The notes beneath the pieces were generated by a model that was not told where the DNA came from, did not search any database, and saw nothing but the letters and a program-made list of their open reading frames with translations. A stretch of 64,000 nt of DNA from Cladorhizidae sp. MBARI D1340-BT2. Taxonomy: Eukaryota; Porifera; Demospongiae; Poecilosclerida; Cladorhizidae. Positions 12,215-24,600 of this stretch are shown here, piece by piece. Every line of letters begins with the position of its first letter. The stretch's first letter is position 1. The translations under genes and the position numbers were made by a program. The stretch is taken from positions 17,043,233-17,107,232 of the forward strand of contig JAQNBH010000007.1 in the NCBI GenBank assembly GCA_028752905.1, written 5' to 3'.

Positions 12215-13291
12215 TTCTGTGCTCCGTTTTCTGCTAAACTATGCTGACCAGAATGCTCTTCTTCTACCTGGTCACATTCCAGGCTGTATATAGCAGATCA
12301 GATATAATTTTTGGGGCCATCTAGCGTATAAAAGCGAGGAATTTGGACGGTGTATCATGAATCTGCTGAGTCTGCACATTGCATTCATGCTGCTGCATAC
12401 TCCACTTTCTGTAGGCTATGGCAGTCACTCCTTCCAGCAGTTATAATAATGAAGCCTATGTCTGATTTGTGTCGGACTTGTCAGCAAAATAGTACAGCGA
12501 TCCTTTGAGCTGCCAACTGTTCGGATGTTGAAAAATCTGCTACCATACACCATACAAGAAGCTGAAGAGCATCTCAGAGTTGTACAGCTAGAGAGGTTTC
12601 TACAAAACTGTGTGTGACAACTGTAGGTGACAAGTGATTAGTTTTTTCTTGGCATGTGGCACATTTACACCCCCACCACCTCACTCTAAGGTTCCTTCCA
12701 ACTCGAACAATCTTGCTGTGCACTACTCATTCGATTATGCACAGCAAGTTCACTACCTATCTGATCTTCTGCAGCCCGGCCCGATATTTTTTTTGGACTC
12801 CAACTATTTGGAGTTAACTGCGAAGCTCTCCCTCGACAGGTCAATTTCCTTATGGATGAGGCCTGGGGACTGTGGAAAAGGAGCGAATGCAGTGGTGAGC
12901 CAGCTCCATTATTTTTTCGAACACCATGGTCTTGGCGAATATAAAGTTTTCCTCCATTGTGACAACTGTATTGGTCAAAACAAAAACAGCTGTGTTATGC
13001 AGTATTTGATGTGGCAATGATTGACTGGAAGGCACTGAAAGGTAACTCTGTCATTCCTCGTAGTTGGACATATTAAATTTGCGCCAAATTGGTGTTTTGG
13101 CCTCCTCAATTGACACTACAGAAGGACTAAGATTGGCAGCTTGAAAGATATCGCACAAGTTGTTAATGACTCGGCTGTGTGTAATGTTGCTCAACTTGTT
13201 TCATCTGAGGATGAGACAATTATTGTGCCAACGTTTGATTGGACTGACTTTTTCCCCACTTACATTAAAAAGGTTCCTGGAATATTTTGAT
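12215..13291 (+). pseudogene. DUF7869-like transposon-type gene, decayed
   Basis: Fragments in successive frames match a protein family I know from sponges, cnidarians and arthropods. They include FLLNYADQNALLLPG (from about 12232), KPMSDLCRTCQQNSTAI (12453-12500), GTFTPPPPHSK, VHYSFDYAQQVHY (12721-12760), LQPGPIFF, the core HHGLGEYKVFLHCDNCIGQNK (about 12925-12985) and, after a frame change, VGHIKFAPNWCFGLL and VPTFDWTDFF. The H-x-DNC-x-GQNKN core is the family signature. I associate the family with DUF7869 and suspect an RNase H-like fold, but that is inference. At least four stops or frameshifts break it: TGA within 12490-12510, TGA at 13018, TGA near 13112, and shifts near 12580. It is not expected to be functional. 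Confidence 0.7.
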
Positions 13292-13388
13292 AGCTATGAA
13301 GGAACATTCTGAAAGCAATTCTGCAAACCTTGTGATTTTGAAGAATCAGTTGTCAACCGGCTTTGATGTGCTTCCTAAAATATGTTGT

Positions 13389-13660
13389 GTATAGCTAAAG
13401 GGTACATACATATGTGGTATATGTGGTGTGTATGCTAAAGGTTACATAGATATATGTGGTACAGCTAAAGGTTACATCTAGATATGTGTGTGTAAGCTAA
13501 AGGTTACATAGATATATGGTGTGTACAGCTAAAGGTTACATAGATATGTCATGTGTATGCTAAAGGATACATAGATATGTGGTGTGTACAGCTAAAGGTT
13601 ACATAGATATGTGGTGTGTTCAGCTAAAGGTTACATTGATATGTGGTTATATAACAAGCT
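13389..13660 (+). repeat. Minisatellite, about 8 units of 28-35 bp
   Basis: Units of AGCTAAAGGTTACATAGATA followed by a variable TGTGGTGTGTA tail, most starting with CAGCTAAAGG or TGCTAAAGG. It lies directly behind the DUF7869-like pseudogene. Confidence 0.9.
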
Positions 13661-14379
13661 AAAACATGCTTAGTCCTTTTCCTTGTATAGATCTCTATAG
13701 GCAGAGATGGTATATCTACAAATAACATATATAATAGTAGTAGGCAGAATATTCCACTAGATACATCCATAGCTAAATGTTTTTCATAAAACCAGAGGGA
13801 CAATATATAATTAGTTTTTATACAGTGAAAGCTATAGGTAGCTTCCTACAATTGTAGATCATCTAATAATTATAAGTTAATTCGCATACAGTGAAAGAGA
13901 AAGTTGTAGGTAGCTTCCAACAGTTGTAGAACAATAATAGTAATGTTTTTAAATATCTTTTATTGATATTTATGTTTTGTTTATTTATTTTTATTATTGT
14001 TATATATATTATATATGTTATTTATTATTAGGGATTGGACCACGACTAGTGTTAGGGTTTGGAAAATGACTAGGTTTAGGACTTGGACAATTACTAGGGT
14101 CAGGCCTTGGGCAATGACTTGAGTTAGGGCTTGGACCATGAACATGGATCACATGATTATGTTGAAGATCTGTGCTGCTAATCATTCTAACAAGTGTAGC
14201 GTTCTGATTGATCACATTTATCTAGTGAAAACATGCAGCTGCTTGTTGACTCATCTCAGTTGCACCCAGTGTGCACTTATATAAGCATGTATTTGGATTA
14301 TGACCTTTTACCAATTTCAAACCACATGTTAATCACTGCGATGCTCTGGAGCTTTGCACAATTTGGGCATTCTAGTAAT
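13661..14379. other. No gene; two short tandem repeats
   Basis: 13821-13860 and 13887-13934 are a diverged duplication around ACAGTGAAAG...GGTAGCTTCC. 14032-14145 is a five-unit 24-bp minisatellite around ACTAGGGTTAGGGCTTGGAC. A Pro/Ser/Asn-rich minus frame there is an artefact of the repeat. 13940-14030 is AT-rich. Confidence 0.6.
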
Positions 14380-14399
14380 AATGGCAGAACAAGATACGA

Positions 14400-15010
14400 A
14401 GGTTATCTTTGGTTGGAGCGCATACATAAGGAGAAAAGGAAACTCTCCTGTAGATGAGTGCATAGCAGTTCTATGGGCTTATAGCTTGAATTGTAAGTAG
14501 TGTTCAAACTGTTCCTTTTTGTCAACACAATTACAAAGCAGCTGCAACAAGGAATGGTGGAATCAGTCAACCTTCCCATCACTCTGGGGATGGTATGCTG
14601 TTGTACGAGCCTTATTGACACCAAATGCAGTGAGGGTTAGGCTGAAAATAGGACTTTCCAAGTTTCTGCCTTGTTCTTAGTTTAAAACATCAGGGAGACC
14701 AAACATGGTAAACAACTTAACAAGCTCGTGAGTTATGCGCTTTGCTCTCTGATCTGGCATTTAAATGGCCTCAGCCAATTTTGTAAAATAGTCTAGTACA
14801 ACCAATAAGTAACGATTATAGGCAGAAGACAGAGGATCCGATAATACATCAACTGCAACCAGCTACCATGGCAGACAAATCGGGACTTTTGTTAACGGGT
14901 CCCAAATTGGAGAAGGAACTCTTGCTTTCTGACAAGAAAAACATTCACAACAATGACGATCCAGCCATATTAACCCAGTGTGCCTCTTGACAGAGTAATT
15001 CTAATTGGAT
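14400..15010 (-). pseudogene. Ty3-type integrase, decayed
   Basis: Read on the minus strand, 14870-14760 gives VAVDVLSDPLSSAYNRY then LLVVLDYFTKLAE, the integrase core segment with the first catalytic aspartate. The residual zinc-binding part (SCQKARVPS...) lies just before it near 14930. Further on, ITHELVKLFTMFGLPDVL and an AYHPQSDGKVDSTI-like stretch (around 14600) correspond to the second and third catalytic regions. Stops and frame changes separate these pieces. Confidence 0.75.
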
Positions 15011-15449
15011 TAAGGCCTGATTTAAAGGCTGGTGGGAAATACTGGAGCAAGAGTGTATTGATGTTATCAACAAGTTTGAGTTGTGACCAAAGCTGTCGAT
15101 AACGATGAAGTGGTGAACGATTCTATATTGAAACAAGTAGTTGTACTTTAACTTCAATGTCTTGTCAATTTCTTGGAGTAATCATTTTGCTGAGTGGTAT
15201 GGAACTTGTCCAGAGAGATATCAGGCATAATAAGAGTGAGTGCACAGGGAGAGGTTGCCATTTCACATCATAGAGCATCAGCATTCATGTTCTGGGATCC
15301 AGGCGATATACGATCTTGAATTCATACTCTTAGCCTTTTGGAGTGAGAACCATGCTCCTTAATTTTGTGGCAGATAACCATTGCAGGCTTTTGTGACTGT
15401 CAAAAGTGTGAAGTCATGGGAGTCTATAATATTGAAATTATTTCACCCC

Positions 15450-16505
15450 GTAGATATTATTTCTGGAAAATACTGTAGTTTTTTTCAGACTTTGTTAAAG
15501 AATGGCAAGCATAAACAATAATATCAGCATCTTGTTCCAGGATTGCACCTAAGACAATATTACTGGTATTTGTTTGCAATGTGAATAATTCTGCTTGGCT
15601 GTTTATTTTGGGTAAGCTAGGACTGGGGCTCACACTAGTTTATCCTTCTAGGACAATAAGGATTGTTGACACTGTGTCCAGGAAAATGGTACTCCGTTCT
15701 GGGTGGTAATCGGAAGCAAGGCCCAAGAAGGGCCATCATGACAACAGTTAGCACCAGCCAATCTTGTACAGTCTGCACCTTGCATTTGTCAGGCCTCATT
15801 CCACTCCCTGTAAATATATGACCCAAGCACAATACCTGGGACATACCAATCTGATTATTTCCACCCAAAGTGCTAGGCTAGCCTCCCATACTCATTCCAA
15901 AATCTGTTGCAAGTGACCTTTGCGCTCAACTGCATTAGCAGAATGGATGTCATCGTGATATGTTGTGAAAAATGGTAGTCTCCAGAAATCTTTTCCACGA
16001 GTTTTTGGAATGTACTTGGGGTGCTAGTTGGTCCAAATGAATTCACCTGAACTGAAAGAGGCCTATTCCTGGGCCTGGGCAGAATGCATTTTTGTAGTCT
16101 TCTGGGTTACTGGAATCTGCCAATAACTCACTTTGGAGGTCGATGGTCATTTTGACAAGAATGAGCGATTTCAGAGAGTTTTTGCTCAATACGCTCAAAA
16201 ATGTCCCAATTGGAAAAATAGTGCTTCTTTCGGTTAAAAGGGGGAGTGGAGCCAGAAAGCCTACCTTGAACTTCGTCAGATAGGGAAAGTGGTAGGTAAC
16301 TTTGGTTGTTAGTTTGCAACAGTTAATACAACCAAATCTCTCCGGATTTCTTCTTTACAAACACTGCTCCTCGACAATTTCCTTGTCCAAAATATCCTCC
16401 ATCTGCTTTTGTACTTCTTCTCTGTAGTGAGCTTGAATATGTGTTGGTTGCACCCATACTGGGATCCCTATGAGTAGGAATATAGTGGAAGGCAGCATGA
16501 GTCAC
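15450..16505 (-). pseudogene. Ty3-type reverse transcriptase and RNase H, decayed
   Basis: Minus-strand pieces include AHYREEVQKQMEDILDKEIV and KKKSGEIWLY (16430-16325; fingers region), LGHIFTGSGMRPDKCKVQTV (about 15840-15775; end of the thumb and connection) and NIVLGAILEQDADIIVYACH (about 15570-15510; start of RNase H). The catalytic YxDD region between about 16000 and 15900 is not readable. Multiple stops rule out activity. Confidence 0.75.
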
Positions 16506-16805
16506 ACATGGGATAATTTAAAACACACCTTTGTAGTCCTGAATAACAGTATCAAGGCTTGGAAGTGGGCACTCTGGGAAATTGAATTTATGAAACGTTG
16601 TATGGTACATTGTTCTTCTATAAAGCTTTGTTCTATTGTTGTGTGTGGCTCCAAATATGGGCTGTAACATTTATATTTTGGCAGTGTCATATTCCAGCTG
16701 AATATCTGTTTTGTTCTGTACTGCTCAAACCTGTACTGCTGTTCTAGTATAGTCAGGTACTAGGTTATGTCACTACAGGAAATTAGTCCTGGACTATCAG
16801 GCTAT

Positions 16806-17057
16806 TCAGTTTGACAAAATCATGGTACATTTGCAACTCAGCAAGATGTATTGGGGTCTGGATGTGATCTGAAATCTGCATTGATTCACCAGATACTGTG
16901 ACCAGCTATACTTGTAACTTGCAGTTTGTATCTTTACACTCTGCTTGAGTTGCACCTCCACTTCTCTATGCAACAGTGACATTAATGACCCATCCAGTAG
17001 CATCTTGATGGGTTTACCTCCCACTTCCCCCATTATTACAGCTGTTTTCACTCCCAT
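16806..17057 (-). pseudogene. Retropepsin-like protease fragment
   Basis: The frame starts MGVKTAVIMGEVGGKPIKML and continues LLDGSLMSLLHREVEVQLK. This has the layout of a retroviral-type aspartic protease active site, but the expected Asp-Ser/Thr-Gly triad is altered to D-G-S. It lies upstream of the reverse transcriptase on the same strand, as in Ty3/gypsy elements. Confidence 0.65.
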
Positions 17058-17060
17058 AGC

Positions 17061-19740
17061 ACCTATTATTACTCTTCATGTGTTTAATGTTGAATGGAAT
17101 GACAGTTGTTACTGGACTGGTACCCCACTGTACTTCGACGACCATCTCTTACTCTACTGTCCCAGTTGGCCACACTCGAAACAGTGAATTACTCTTGTTC
17201 GCTGCAGCTGTTGAGATATTGTGAGGGCAGCCACCTGTTCTGTTATTGCTGTAATTTGTTGCTTTTACTTTTGTACCTAACTGGTCTGCATTTGTACGAT
17301 GGCAGCCTGTTCTTGGTCACTGATAACCATCACAATTGGGCACATTCCATTGCTGATCCAAGAGTCTTAGCCATGCATGTTGATTGTAATTGCCAGTATA
17401 CTGTCAGTAGTAAACCTGACAAAGTAATGGCAACTGTTCCTTTGCCCCAGCATCATGATTTGGCATTGCATGCTCTAATAACTTTTTCAAGTTATGAATG
17501 AAGAGAGACATGCTTCTCCAGGCTTTTTTCCCCATTGGCATAATTCATTGAGAGAGACGAATGCTAGTCCTTTCATGTTCACTATTTGGTGACCTTGTAG
17601 TCCTTCTGCTCTTCTTAATGTCAGAACCACTCCTTACAATTTCATAGGAAGTTTGACAGCTTTCCTCTTGTCATTCCATTCATTTGTGCTACTATGGATC
17701 TAAAACCATGTTAGCTGCTTGTTTACATCTGAGGTTGCAAATGATGATAAACTAACATGACATTCAGCCGTAACTTTTATCTGCTACCAATGTAATTGTC
17801 TTTACTTAGCAATCAAATGACTAGAATTTTGTTCAGATTAAAATAAAAAATTTATCTCCCGAACACATATGTGGAAGGTGCTAAAAACAGACACAAGGAG
17901 TAGAATAGAAAATTGTCTTTACATAACCACCCCCATAACCAGTACATGAGGTCACTACACAGTACTCGAATTGTTCCAATGCCATACATGCACTTCATGT
18001 GTATAATTTAACTTGCCTCACACATGCTATACTGGATTCAGGATAAAAGTCCTCAATCCAGGAAAAAGCGTTATGCAACTTTTTTCCATAGTGTTAGTCT
18101 AAGTATCCCATCAGCAAACACTTACTGCAGATCATTATACTCTCTTCTACTCTTCCCATCAGGATTTGCTTCTAGATCTCTTTCAACAAGATCATCTTGA
18201 GAAGGCCTTTAGAGATTGTCATCACTAGAACCTAGGAACAGTGGATCTTCGAGTCACTGTCCAGTGTCACAGGCTCGTGTTCCTGATCATCATAGCTAGA
18301 ATCATCTTCTTGTTACTTTCAATCACTAATCTCTAACATGTATTCAGCCTTGGTTCTCCTCTTCTATCTTGGATGTGTAAACTCTGCTATCTTCAAAAGA
18401 TATCAAAACATACCTAAAGCAACCTTCAACAGAAAATAGCAACTGAACAGCTAAAAATAGCAAACTGCAACAGCAACTAAACAGCTAAAAATAGAATTTC
18501 AAACAGCAAATTCCAACTCAAAATAGCAAATAAACAGCAAACTACAACTCAAAACAATGAATGCTTCAATCCATTGATGTGTTTTTACTGGCCCTGGCAC
18601 ATAGAATACAATACAAAACTTGCAAATTGTATTGAACATTTTATGGCAGTGCAGCACAGAGTTAACAACCACATGGCAAAAGAAAAATTGGGGGAAATTG
18701 GATAATAATAAGAGAGTTGTGAATTTTTTCAATTGGTCAGTTACGCTCAGAAGCACTAAACCTTAGTGATAGTGTGGAAATTAATGAATTGTTATTTCAA
18801 TGAACTTACACTTGATCAGCCTTCAAGGTGCAAAGTGGGAAGAATGGGACACGACAAGCATCCATGTGCACAAGCACAGAGCATGAAGAATAAACTCTCT
18901 GGTAGCATGGCTTAATAACATCAATTTTCACCAGTTTAATTCTATGTCTACCACACAATGTTCTTTCCATGCTCAGTTTCTCACCATCATGCAGTCGCCC
19001 AAATCTCATCGTAAATATGATGATCTTGAACTACACTATTCAGAGTGTCCTCCACCAAAATTCCTTATGGTTGGGAGGCAATCTATCGAGCTCTCATGCA
19101 TTCACTCGCAATATGAACAACCAATGATCAGGCTGATATAATAACATGTTTTCTGTAGCTGCTAAGTATTAATGTCCCATTTCCTTGTACTGAATCTATT
19201 AGCACCCAGTTAAACAAGCAGGATTTATATATCTACATACTTTGTGCCTATATTTTTTTAAGTGGTTTTTTAGAACTTCCAAAGGAAATTAAGGCTATTC
19301 AATTCCATATGGAAGTCCAAGTGTTCATGGTTCAGGCAAATTACCTAATGCAGAAAAGAAATCTGATCCTTGAACTCCCCACCAGGTAAAGTGCTTTGTG
19401 TTATATGTGGTTGTTGTAGCTAGGCATGACAACCTCATAATGGCACAACAGCAAAGTTTTAAAAAAAGTACAAGTAACCAGCATGGATAATGGATAGTCA
19501 ACATTTGTGCTACAACTTTGGCAGGAGTTAGCCAGCAGAACAGAAATACCATAATCACAGGTTGATTTGAGAATTCTTGTGAATGGCTAACAACAATGAA
19601 AAGTGATTCCAGAATTGCCTCTTGATCAGATTGAGGAATATGATCTCGTCCTATATTATTTTGGGATGTGGTGGTGGGTATGCTGGACCAAATTTTAACA
19701 ATAGTAGTAAATATTTACCCGCAAATTAAACTTAAGTTAC
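17061..19740. other. No named gene; one candidate exon
   Basis: 17106-17501 has an open plus frame without a recognised domain; it may be the reverse of gag-region sequence of the neighbouring Ty3 remnant. 18420-18550 holds a short repeat around AACAGCTAAAAATAGCAAAC. On the minus strand 19009-18808 is an open frame (MRFGRLHDGEKLSMERT...FFPLCTLKADQ) ending in a GTGTAAG donor-like sequence. It could be an exon, but I recognise no family. 19325-19690 has nothing I can name. Confidence 0.45.
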
Positions 19741-19944
19741 CTGATCCTCTCCCCATTCGTGCATTATATGATATGCAACCTGCACTCCTGTAATTTAGCA
19801 TTCCACAGATGACATTAGCAGCCCCATAACCAAATGTGTCACACACAGTTCCCCAGGTGTTGTTGTAGTTGACCTCGACATGGCCGAGAAAATTCAAGCC
19901 ACTAATCGGAGAAATCAGACGCACACCAAACATAGATATTTGAG
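19741..19944 (-). CDS. SRCR domain, first-half exon
   Basis: Minus-strand exon with acceptor CTTCTCTGCAG ending at 19945 and donor G/GTAACT at 19741/19740. The translation includes FGVRLISPISG, HVEVNYNNTWGTVCDTFGYG and ANVICGMLNYRSAG, ending ARMGRGSG. This is the first half of an SRCR domain, and the break after GxGSG is a common SRCR exon boundary. It joins in phase to the FN3 exon at 20068-20344, giving the order FN3 then SRCR. No exon for its second half was found before the complete SRCR at 11313, so that exon is lost, too diverged to see, or hidden. Confidence 0.9.
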
Positions 19945-20067
19945 CTGCAGAGAAGGAATAATTATTGCTATAATTCATATCCATTCTAAAAAATGAATAA
20001 AAACAAGAAATACCTTATTATATACCATTAATGTGCTCCTCCATACCGCTACAGTTAAATGGCATAC

Positions 20068-20344
20068 CTGTTTCATTAGTCTTAGCAGTTATTGGAATTG
20101 AATAGTAGCCTAGCATTTGATGGTATCCATAACCAAAGGAACAAGTAGAAAAGCCGACTTCCAACCTCACGGCAATGGAATACTCTGTGTCACGACTGAG
20201 ATAATCAATGTAACCTTTGTATTCTCTCTGAATGGTATTTCCTGAAGGAAATATATATCGACTTCTTGACCTTATGCCAGTGGTAGTATTATACTGGATA
20301 ACAAAATGGTATCTTGACATTCCAGTGGAAAGAGTCCAATTAGT
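20068..20344 (-). CDS. FN3 domain, second-part exon
   Basis: Minus-strand exon with acceptor GTTTCATTTTTCAG ending at 20345 and donor ACAG/GTATGC at 20068/20067. The translation starts TNWTLSTGMSRYHFVIQYNT and contains YIDYLSRDTEYSIAVRLEV, then YYSIPITAKTNET. Tyr-x-Val-x-Tyr in strand C and TEYSIAVRLEV in strand F are typical of fibronectin type III domains, which are extracellular adhesion modules. The exon is phase 0 at its start and completes the domain begun in 21583-21659. Confidence 0.85.
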
Positions 20345-21582
20345 CTGAAAAATGAAACAAAAATGAAGATCAGATTGGCGATAATTATAAGCAACAAAAA
20401 ATGCAAAACTCAATACAGCATTGACTATGAAGTCATTCACATTGAACATGCAGTAGCTATAGTGTGTTGGTGTGTGCTCGCATACCATTTATTTGTAAGA
20501 ATATTTTTGGTGATGATGCTTTCTAGACATGATATGTACTTGGTTTAAGACATGTTCTAAGCTGGTTGCTTGATGACACCCACTCCATAGTAATGTTGAC
20601 ATCAAATTTGAAATTAACCAGGTCTATGTGATTGTTACTGGTTAATTCATAAACATGTATAATCTGCAATGGCACACTTATTGATATGCTCTCCAACTTG
20701 CTTAATAGCGGCCAAATGAGACCTTAGGCAAGGTTAGCAGTATATTTTTTGTAACCATTTTTTGAAAAAAATCCACTCTTTCTAGCTTTGAAATGGCATT
20801 GGTATAAGTAGGATAAGTAGGGTCACAGACAGCTTGGTGCATTAAAAGGTTTATTTTTTATCATATATAGCATAATCATTCTATCAGATAACAGAGAGTA
20901 GAATCAATCAAGAGTACCACCTAGATTTAGTACTAAACACAATAGTCCACTGGATAACTAACATATGCAAGTAAATAGATCTATAAGACTTTTGATGTAC
21001 AGAAGACCTTACAGTTATCCAGCTTTTCTTCTCAGTTTCATTTAATTAAATAAAGCCCACTACTACATAATTGGTACATGATACTTTATGTAAGCACCTG
21101 GCCTTGCACCAATCAGCTAATACATATCTTAACCGCATAATACAACATTGCAACTGTCACACAAGCTGATATCTGAAAGCAATTATACAACATTGTAGCA
21201 GTTAGCTAAATATATCAGGTTTAACAGAAAGTTTTGTTTGTTTCTTTTCAAAAAGATCAAGACTCATAACCTTCCTTCTGTGAGCTATCTTCACTCTTGC
21301 AGCTGTTAGGGACGTATAAATTTGAAACAGCTGACACTGCACTCATTTCTTGACCAAATCATGTTTAGTAACATGTAACAACTGCTTCACATAACCAGGA
21401 ATTTTGAAACAGGGGGAAGCAGAAGTATTGTGCAGTATGCACTACTATTAATCTCATTATTATTTTTGCTGTTATTGTTATTATTATAATTTTTTTAAGT
21501 ATGTGCATATTTAAAAACTAATAATATTTATATTGGAAATAAAATAAAATAATGAAAATGGTATCATTATGATTCGACTTAC
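20345..21582. other. Intron of the FN3-SRCR gene
   Basis: Bounded by the GTAAGT donor at 21582 and the TTTTTCAG acceptor at 20345 on the minus strand. No repeats or open frames of note inside, apart from AT-rich sequence at 21440-21560. Confidence 0.7.
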
Positions 21583-21659
21583 TGGCAATGTGATGATTAC
21601 AGCAATGCTCATAGAGGTGGTGTTTTCAACACCTATTTCTGGTATGGGCAATAAGCTCT
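21583..21659 (-). CDS. FN3 domain, first-part exon
   Basis: A 77-bp minus-strand exon with acceptor CTCATTTGCAG ending at 21660 and donor CCA/GTAAGT at 21583/21582. The translation is SLLPIPEIGVENTTSMSIAV then IITLP, matching the first two strands of an FN3 domain. It ends phase 0 and joins directly to TNWTLSTG of 20344-20068, restoring a normal FN3 reading. The upstream exon was not found in the next 27 kb except possibly the FN3 exons at 49071-49688. Confidence 0.75.
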
Positions 21660-24600
21660 CTGCAAATGAGTGCAACAAGAACATAACTTGGTGGATCAAT
21701 TGGACATACTTAAAATTATTGCTTCAATTTTGAGATTGAAAATTATAAGAGCCCAACAAGAACATCTTCACAGAACACATGCACACTGCACTGTATGCAA
21801 TTAACACACACACTATATTTTGTATATGGCATAGCAGTAAGATTTACGAGTTCTGGTAACCTATTGACTAGGAAGTTGCTAATATTTTTTGCTGCAGTTG
21901 TTCAGTTTGTGCAGGACCATAAACATAAATGACAATATTCACACCTATTTCAGCTCATATTATATAGGGAAAAAACATTAAGTGTATTAAGCATACAATG
22001 CCTTTGGTACTCGGCTTGCCCCATTTTTTACAGTTCTATTGCTCTGCTATCATGCTCCTTAGTTTATAACCTTCAGTTTCTAACTGGTAGTATAGCTTGA
22101 TCTTTTTCCATCTGTAGCCATAATATTGAGGGTAAGAAGACTCAAGACTGAAGCAACTAGCAATAATACTTGAGACTCAACACAGATGCAGTTGGCAATA
22201 ATAGTGCAGTGACTCACCACTGAAGAAGCTAGCAATAATAGCAGGGAGACAAAACACTGATGCAGTCGACAATAATAGTGCAGTGTTTTACTCCACTTAT
22301 AAGAGGCAGGGTGACTTTTTTGGACCAAAAGGTGTGTCTTGTATGCGATAAAATAATGTATACCTCAATTAGGAAGAGTTATAACTTCCCATATTTATAG
22401 TCTACTATGACATGAAATGCCCTGAACACTTCTTTTTGTGGGGTGGGGTAGAAAGAGACAATCTGAACATAAGACCAATACCATTAAAATTACTTGATTA
22501 CTTTCTGAGATAAATGTAATATGAGCATGGGCATCGCTAGGGTGTGACCATTATGAGTTAGGCAGTTAGACCTCAGTATTCTGTACAAACACCTGCCAAC
22601 TATGATAAGGAGTGAGGAGCAGTAGCATAACCGTACATATCTGCATAATACACAGTTGTAGCACACACTCAAACACTGCATGAGTTTTAGTTTTGGTATA
22701 ATAGGTCCACTGTAAAATATATTGATAATTATTTCAAAAACACTGGTTTTGGTTAAACTTTCCAAAGCTAAAATAAAATTTCATGTCCTCACCTTTGAAA
22801 TGTTATCACCTGAATAATCTCTCATCACGTTGCAACTGATGCTCAGCTGTTGCTTGGAGAGGAAAATTGGAATTCAAATAGGCGAATAACCACAATTAAA
22901 TTCGTCACTACAGCTAATCAATGATTGCATAAGGGATTTCTAATGGTGACTTCTCGCTCTTGTGAAAACAGGCCTTTACTGGCGCATAGTTAGCCTGTTC
23001 CTGATGTCAGAATGTTTAATTCTTTGGAAAAAATTAGATGATATGACAGCTCTACTCAAAGCTGCTACTTCCTCAGGAACTACAACTTTTCTCCACGGTA
23101 CGCATGGGCCTCTTCTCCTTTGTTGCAACTGGATTCATTCTCAGAGAGACCAAAATCGCTGTTGTAGCACATTTACAAAATGTTGCATACGGTGAACTTG
23201 GAATCCATTTTTACTTCAAGTTTGACATCACGGCTACCTTAGTTACCGAAGTAGTATGTGTATGGATTACTTAGGGTTTGGAATGCCATACTTTAAAAAA
23301 AATTACCAATGCTCCAGTTTTGACCTAAGCTAAATCCCCAAAGCCTGGGTTCAAATGATGCCACTGAATATGAGTCAAATATAAAATAATTCACAGGCTC
23401 ATGGAAGCTCTGACAGTAGGCAATTAAATGTCAGCACTGTATTAAACATCAAAGGTTCCACCAAAGATTAAAATAAGAATTAAGCACTATTTCCTCGGTC
23501 TTCCTCATTTAGAAAAAGAAGAAAATTAAATTTTGATTCCTTCTTTATCTACATATTTTCTGTATTCCATTGATTTTTCAGCAGTTTATACATAATTATA
23601 TCCTTGATTAGAATGTGCCCTAGATTACATTTCTCAAAGAAAGATTAGACCATGTGCCATTTATTATCTTGAATGATAGATTATCCACCATCACTAAATC
23701 ACACACCCAGTAGGATGAAACATTAAGATAAAATAGTATCTACAGTTGGGAAGAAAGCTTGGCAATCTGTGAACATTTAATTGATACTTCAAAAGTTGCG
23801 GTCAGTTGAGACTGGTCACATGGTGACAGCATTGATTGTCTAAAGCTTGGGCAGGTAGAAAAAAGTACTGCAGCAAGCATAACCAGTGAAATGGCCAAAC
23901 TCCACAGAAAAGGTGAGAGAAAGAGTGACCTTCACAAGGAATGAAACTGATATGAATAAGAGGAAATTAGAATAGAGGACAAAGCTCTGTTTGAGACCCA
24001 ATGAACCCGTGAAACAATTGTGCTCTTTCCTATTAGTCATGTTCAAATAATAGAGCTCACCCTTGCATAGCATGTGCCCTGTAATAGTATGCACAGCTAG
24101 GCAGCTCATGAAATGATAAGCAACACGTTCCATCGAGGGAATATGGTTTACCAGAGTGCAATCTTCTGTATATTTAGAGAAATTTCTCTCTGTTCTTGCT
24201 ATATCCGATCTTGAATTCAAGAAATGTTTATCGGTTTCTGAGTATTATTGTTAATAACTGATTAAACTTGTCCATCTCTTGCATAAAAATGCACCTTGAT
24301 ATGACGAGCAGCGGTTTACGTTCATTGATTTTCTCAAAGAAATTTCCTTCGAGTTTGTGAGTCGACTTCTTCAAACTTACCAACCTGCCTCTCTGTTGAG
24401 TGTTAACTAACATCCTCATAATACAGTTTTCTGGTTCAAGGAAACTACTAAATACCTGTTGAACATTCTGACATTCCTAACAACATACCAACTAACCATC
24501 GGCTCTTTGAATTCGTGCAAATATTTCAGAGCTTTCAGAGATTTCAGTGTCGTGGAACTGATCCTACGAGGGCTCCATCCCAGAGTATAGGTTAAATCTT

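Larger units (their letters stand above)
14380..17060 (-). mobile_element. Ty3/gypsy LTR retrotransposon remnant, conventional order
   Basis: On the minus strand, protease (17057-16806), reverse transcriptase (about 16505-15780), RNase H (about 15600-15450) and integrase (about 15000-14400) follow one another in the standard Ty3 order. Every domain is broken by stops and frameshifts. No LTRs or primer-binding site could be located. It lies between the two groups of SRCR exons and may occupy an intron. Confidence 0.8.

Noticed and set aside
13389..13660. Regularly spaced repeats considered as a CRISPR-like array
   Set aside because: Units are contiguous without unique spacers, of variable length, and in a eukaryotic genome; it is a minisatellite.
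14032..14145. GTTAGGG motifs considered as interstitial telomere sequence
   Set aside because: The motif occurs once per 24-bp unit with unrelated sequence between; not a TTAGGG array.
16800..17501. Plus-strand frames 16945-17187 and 17106-17501 as genes
   Set aside because: They overlap or abut the minus-strand retroelement protease region and show no domain.
18808..19009. Minus frame considered as the missing SRCR second half
   Set aside because: Has several cysteines but none of the SRCR spacing or the W...C-x-G-x-E..L..C pattern.
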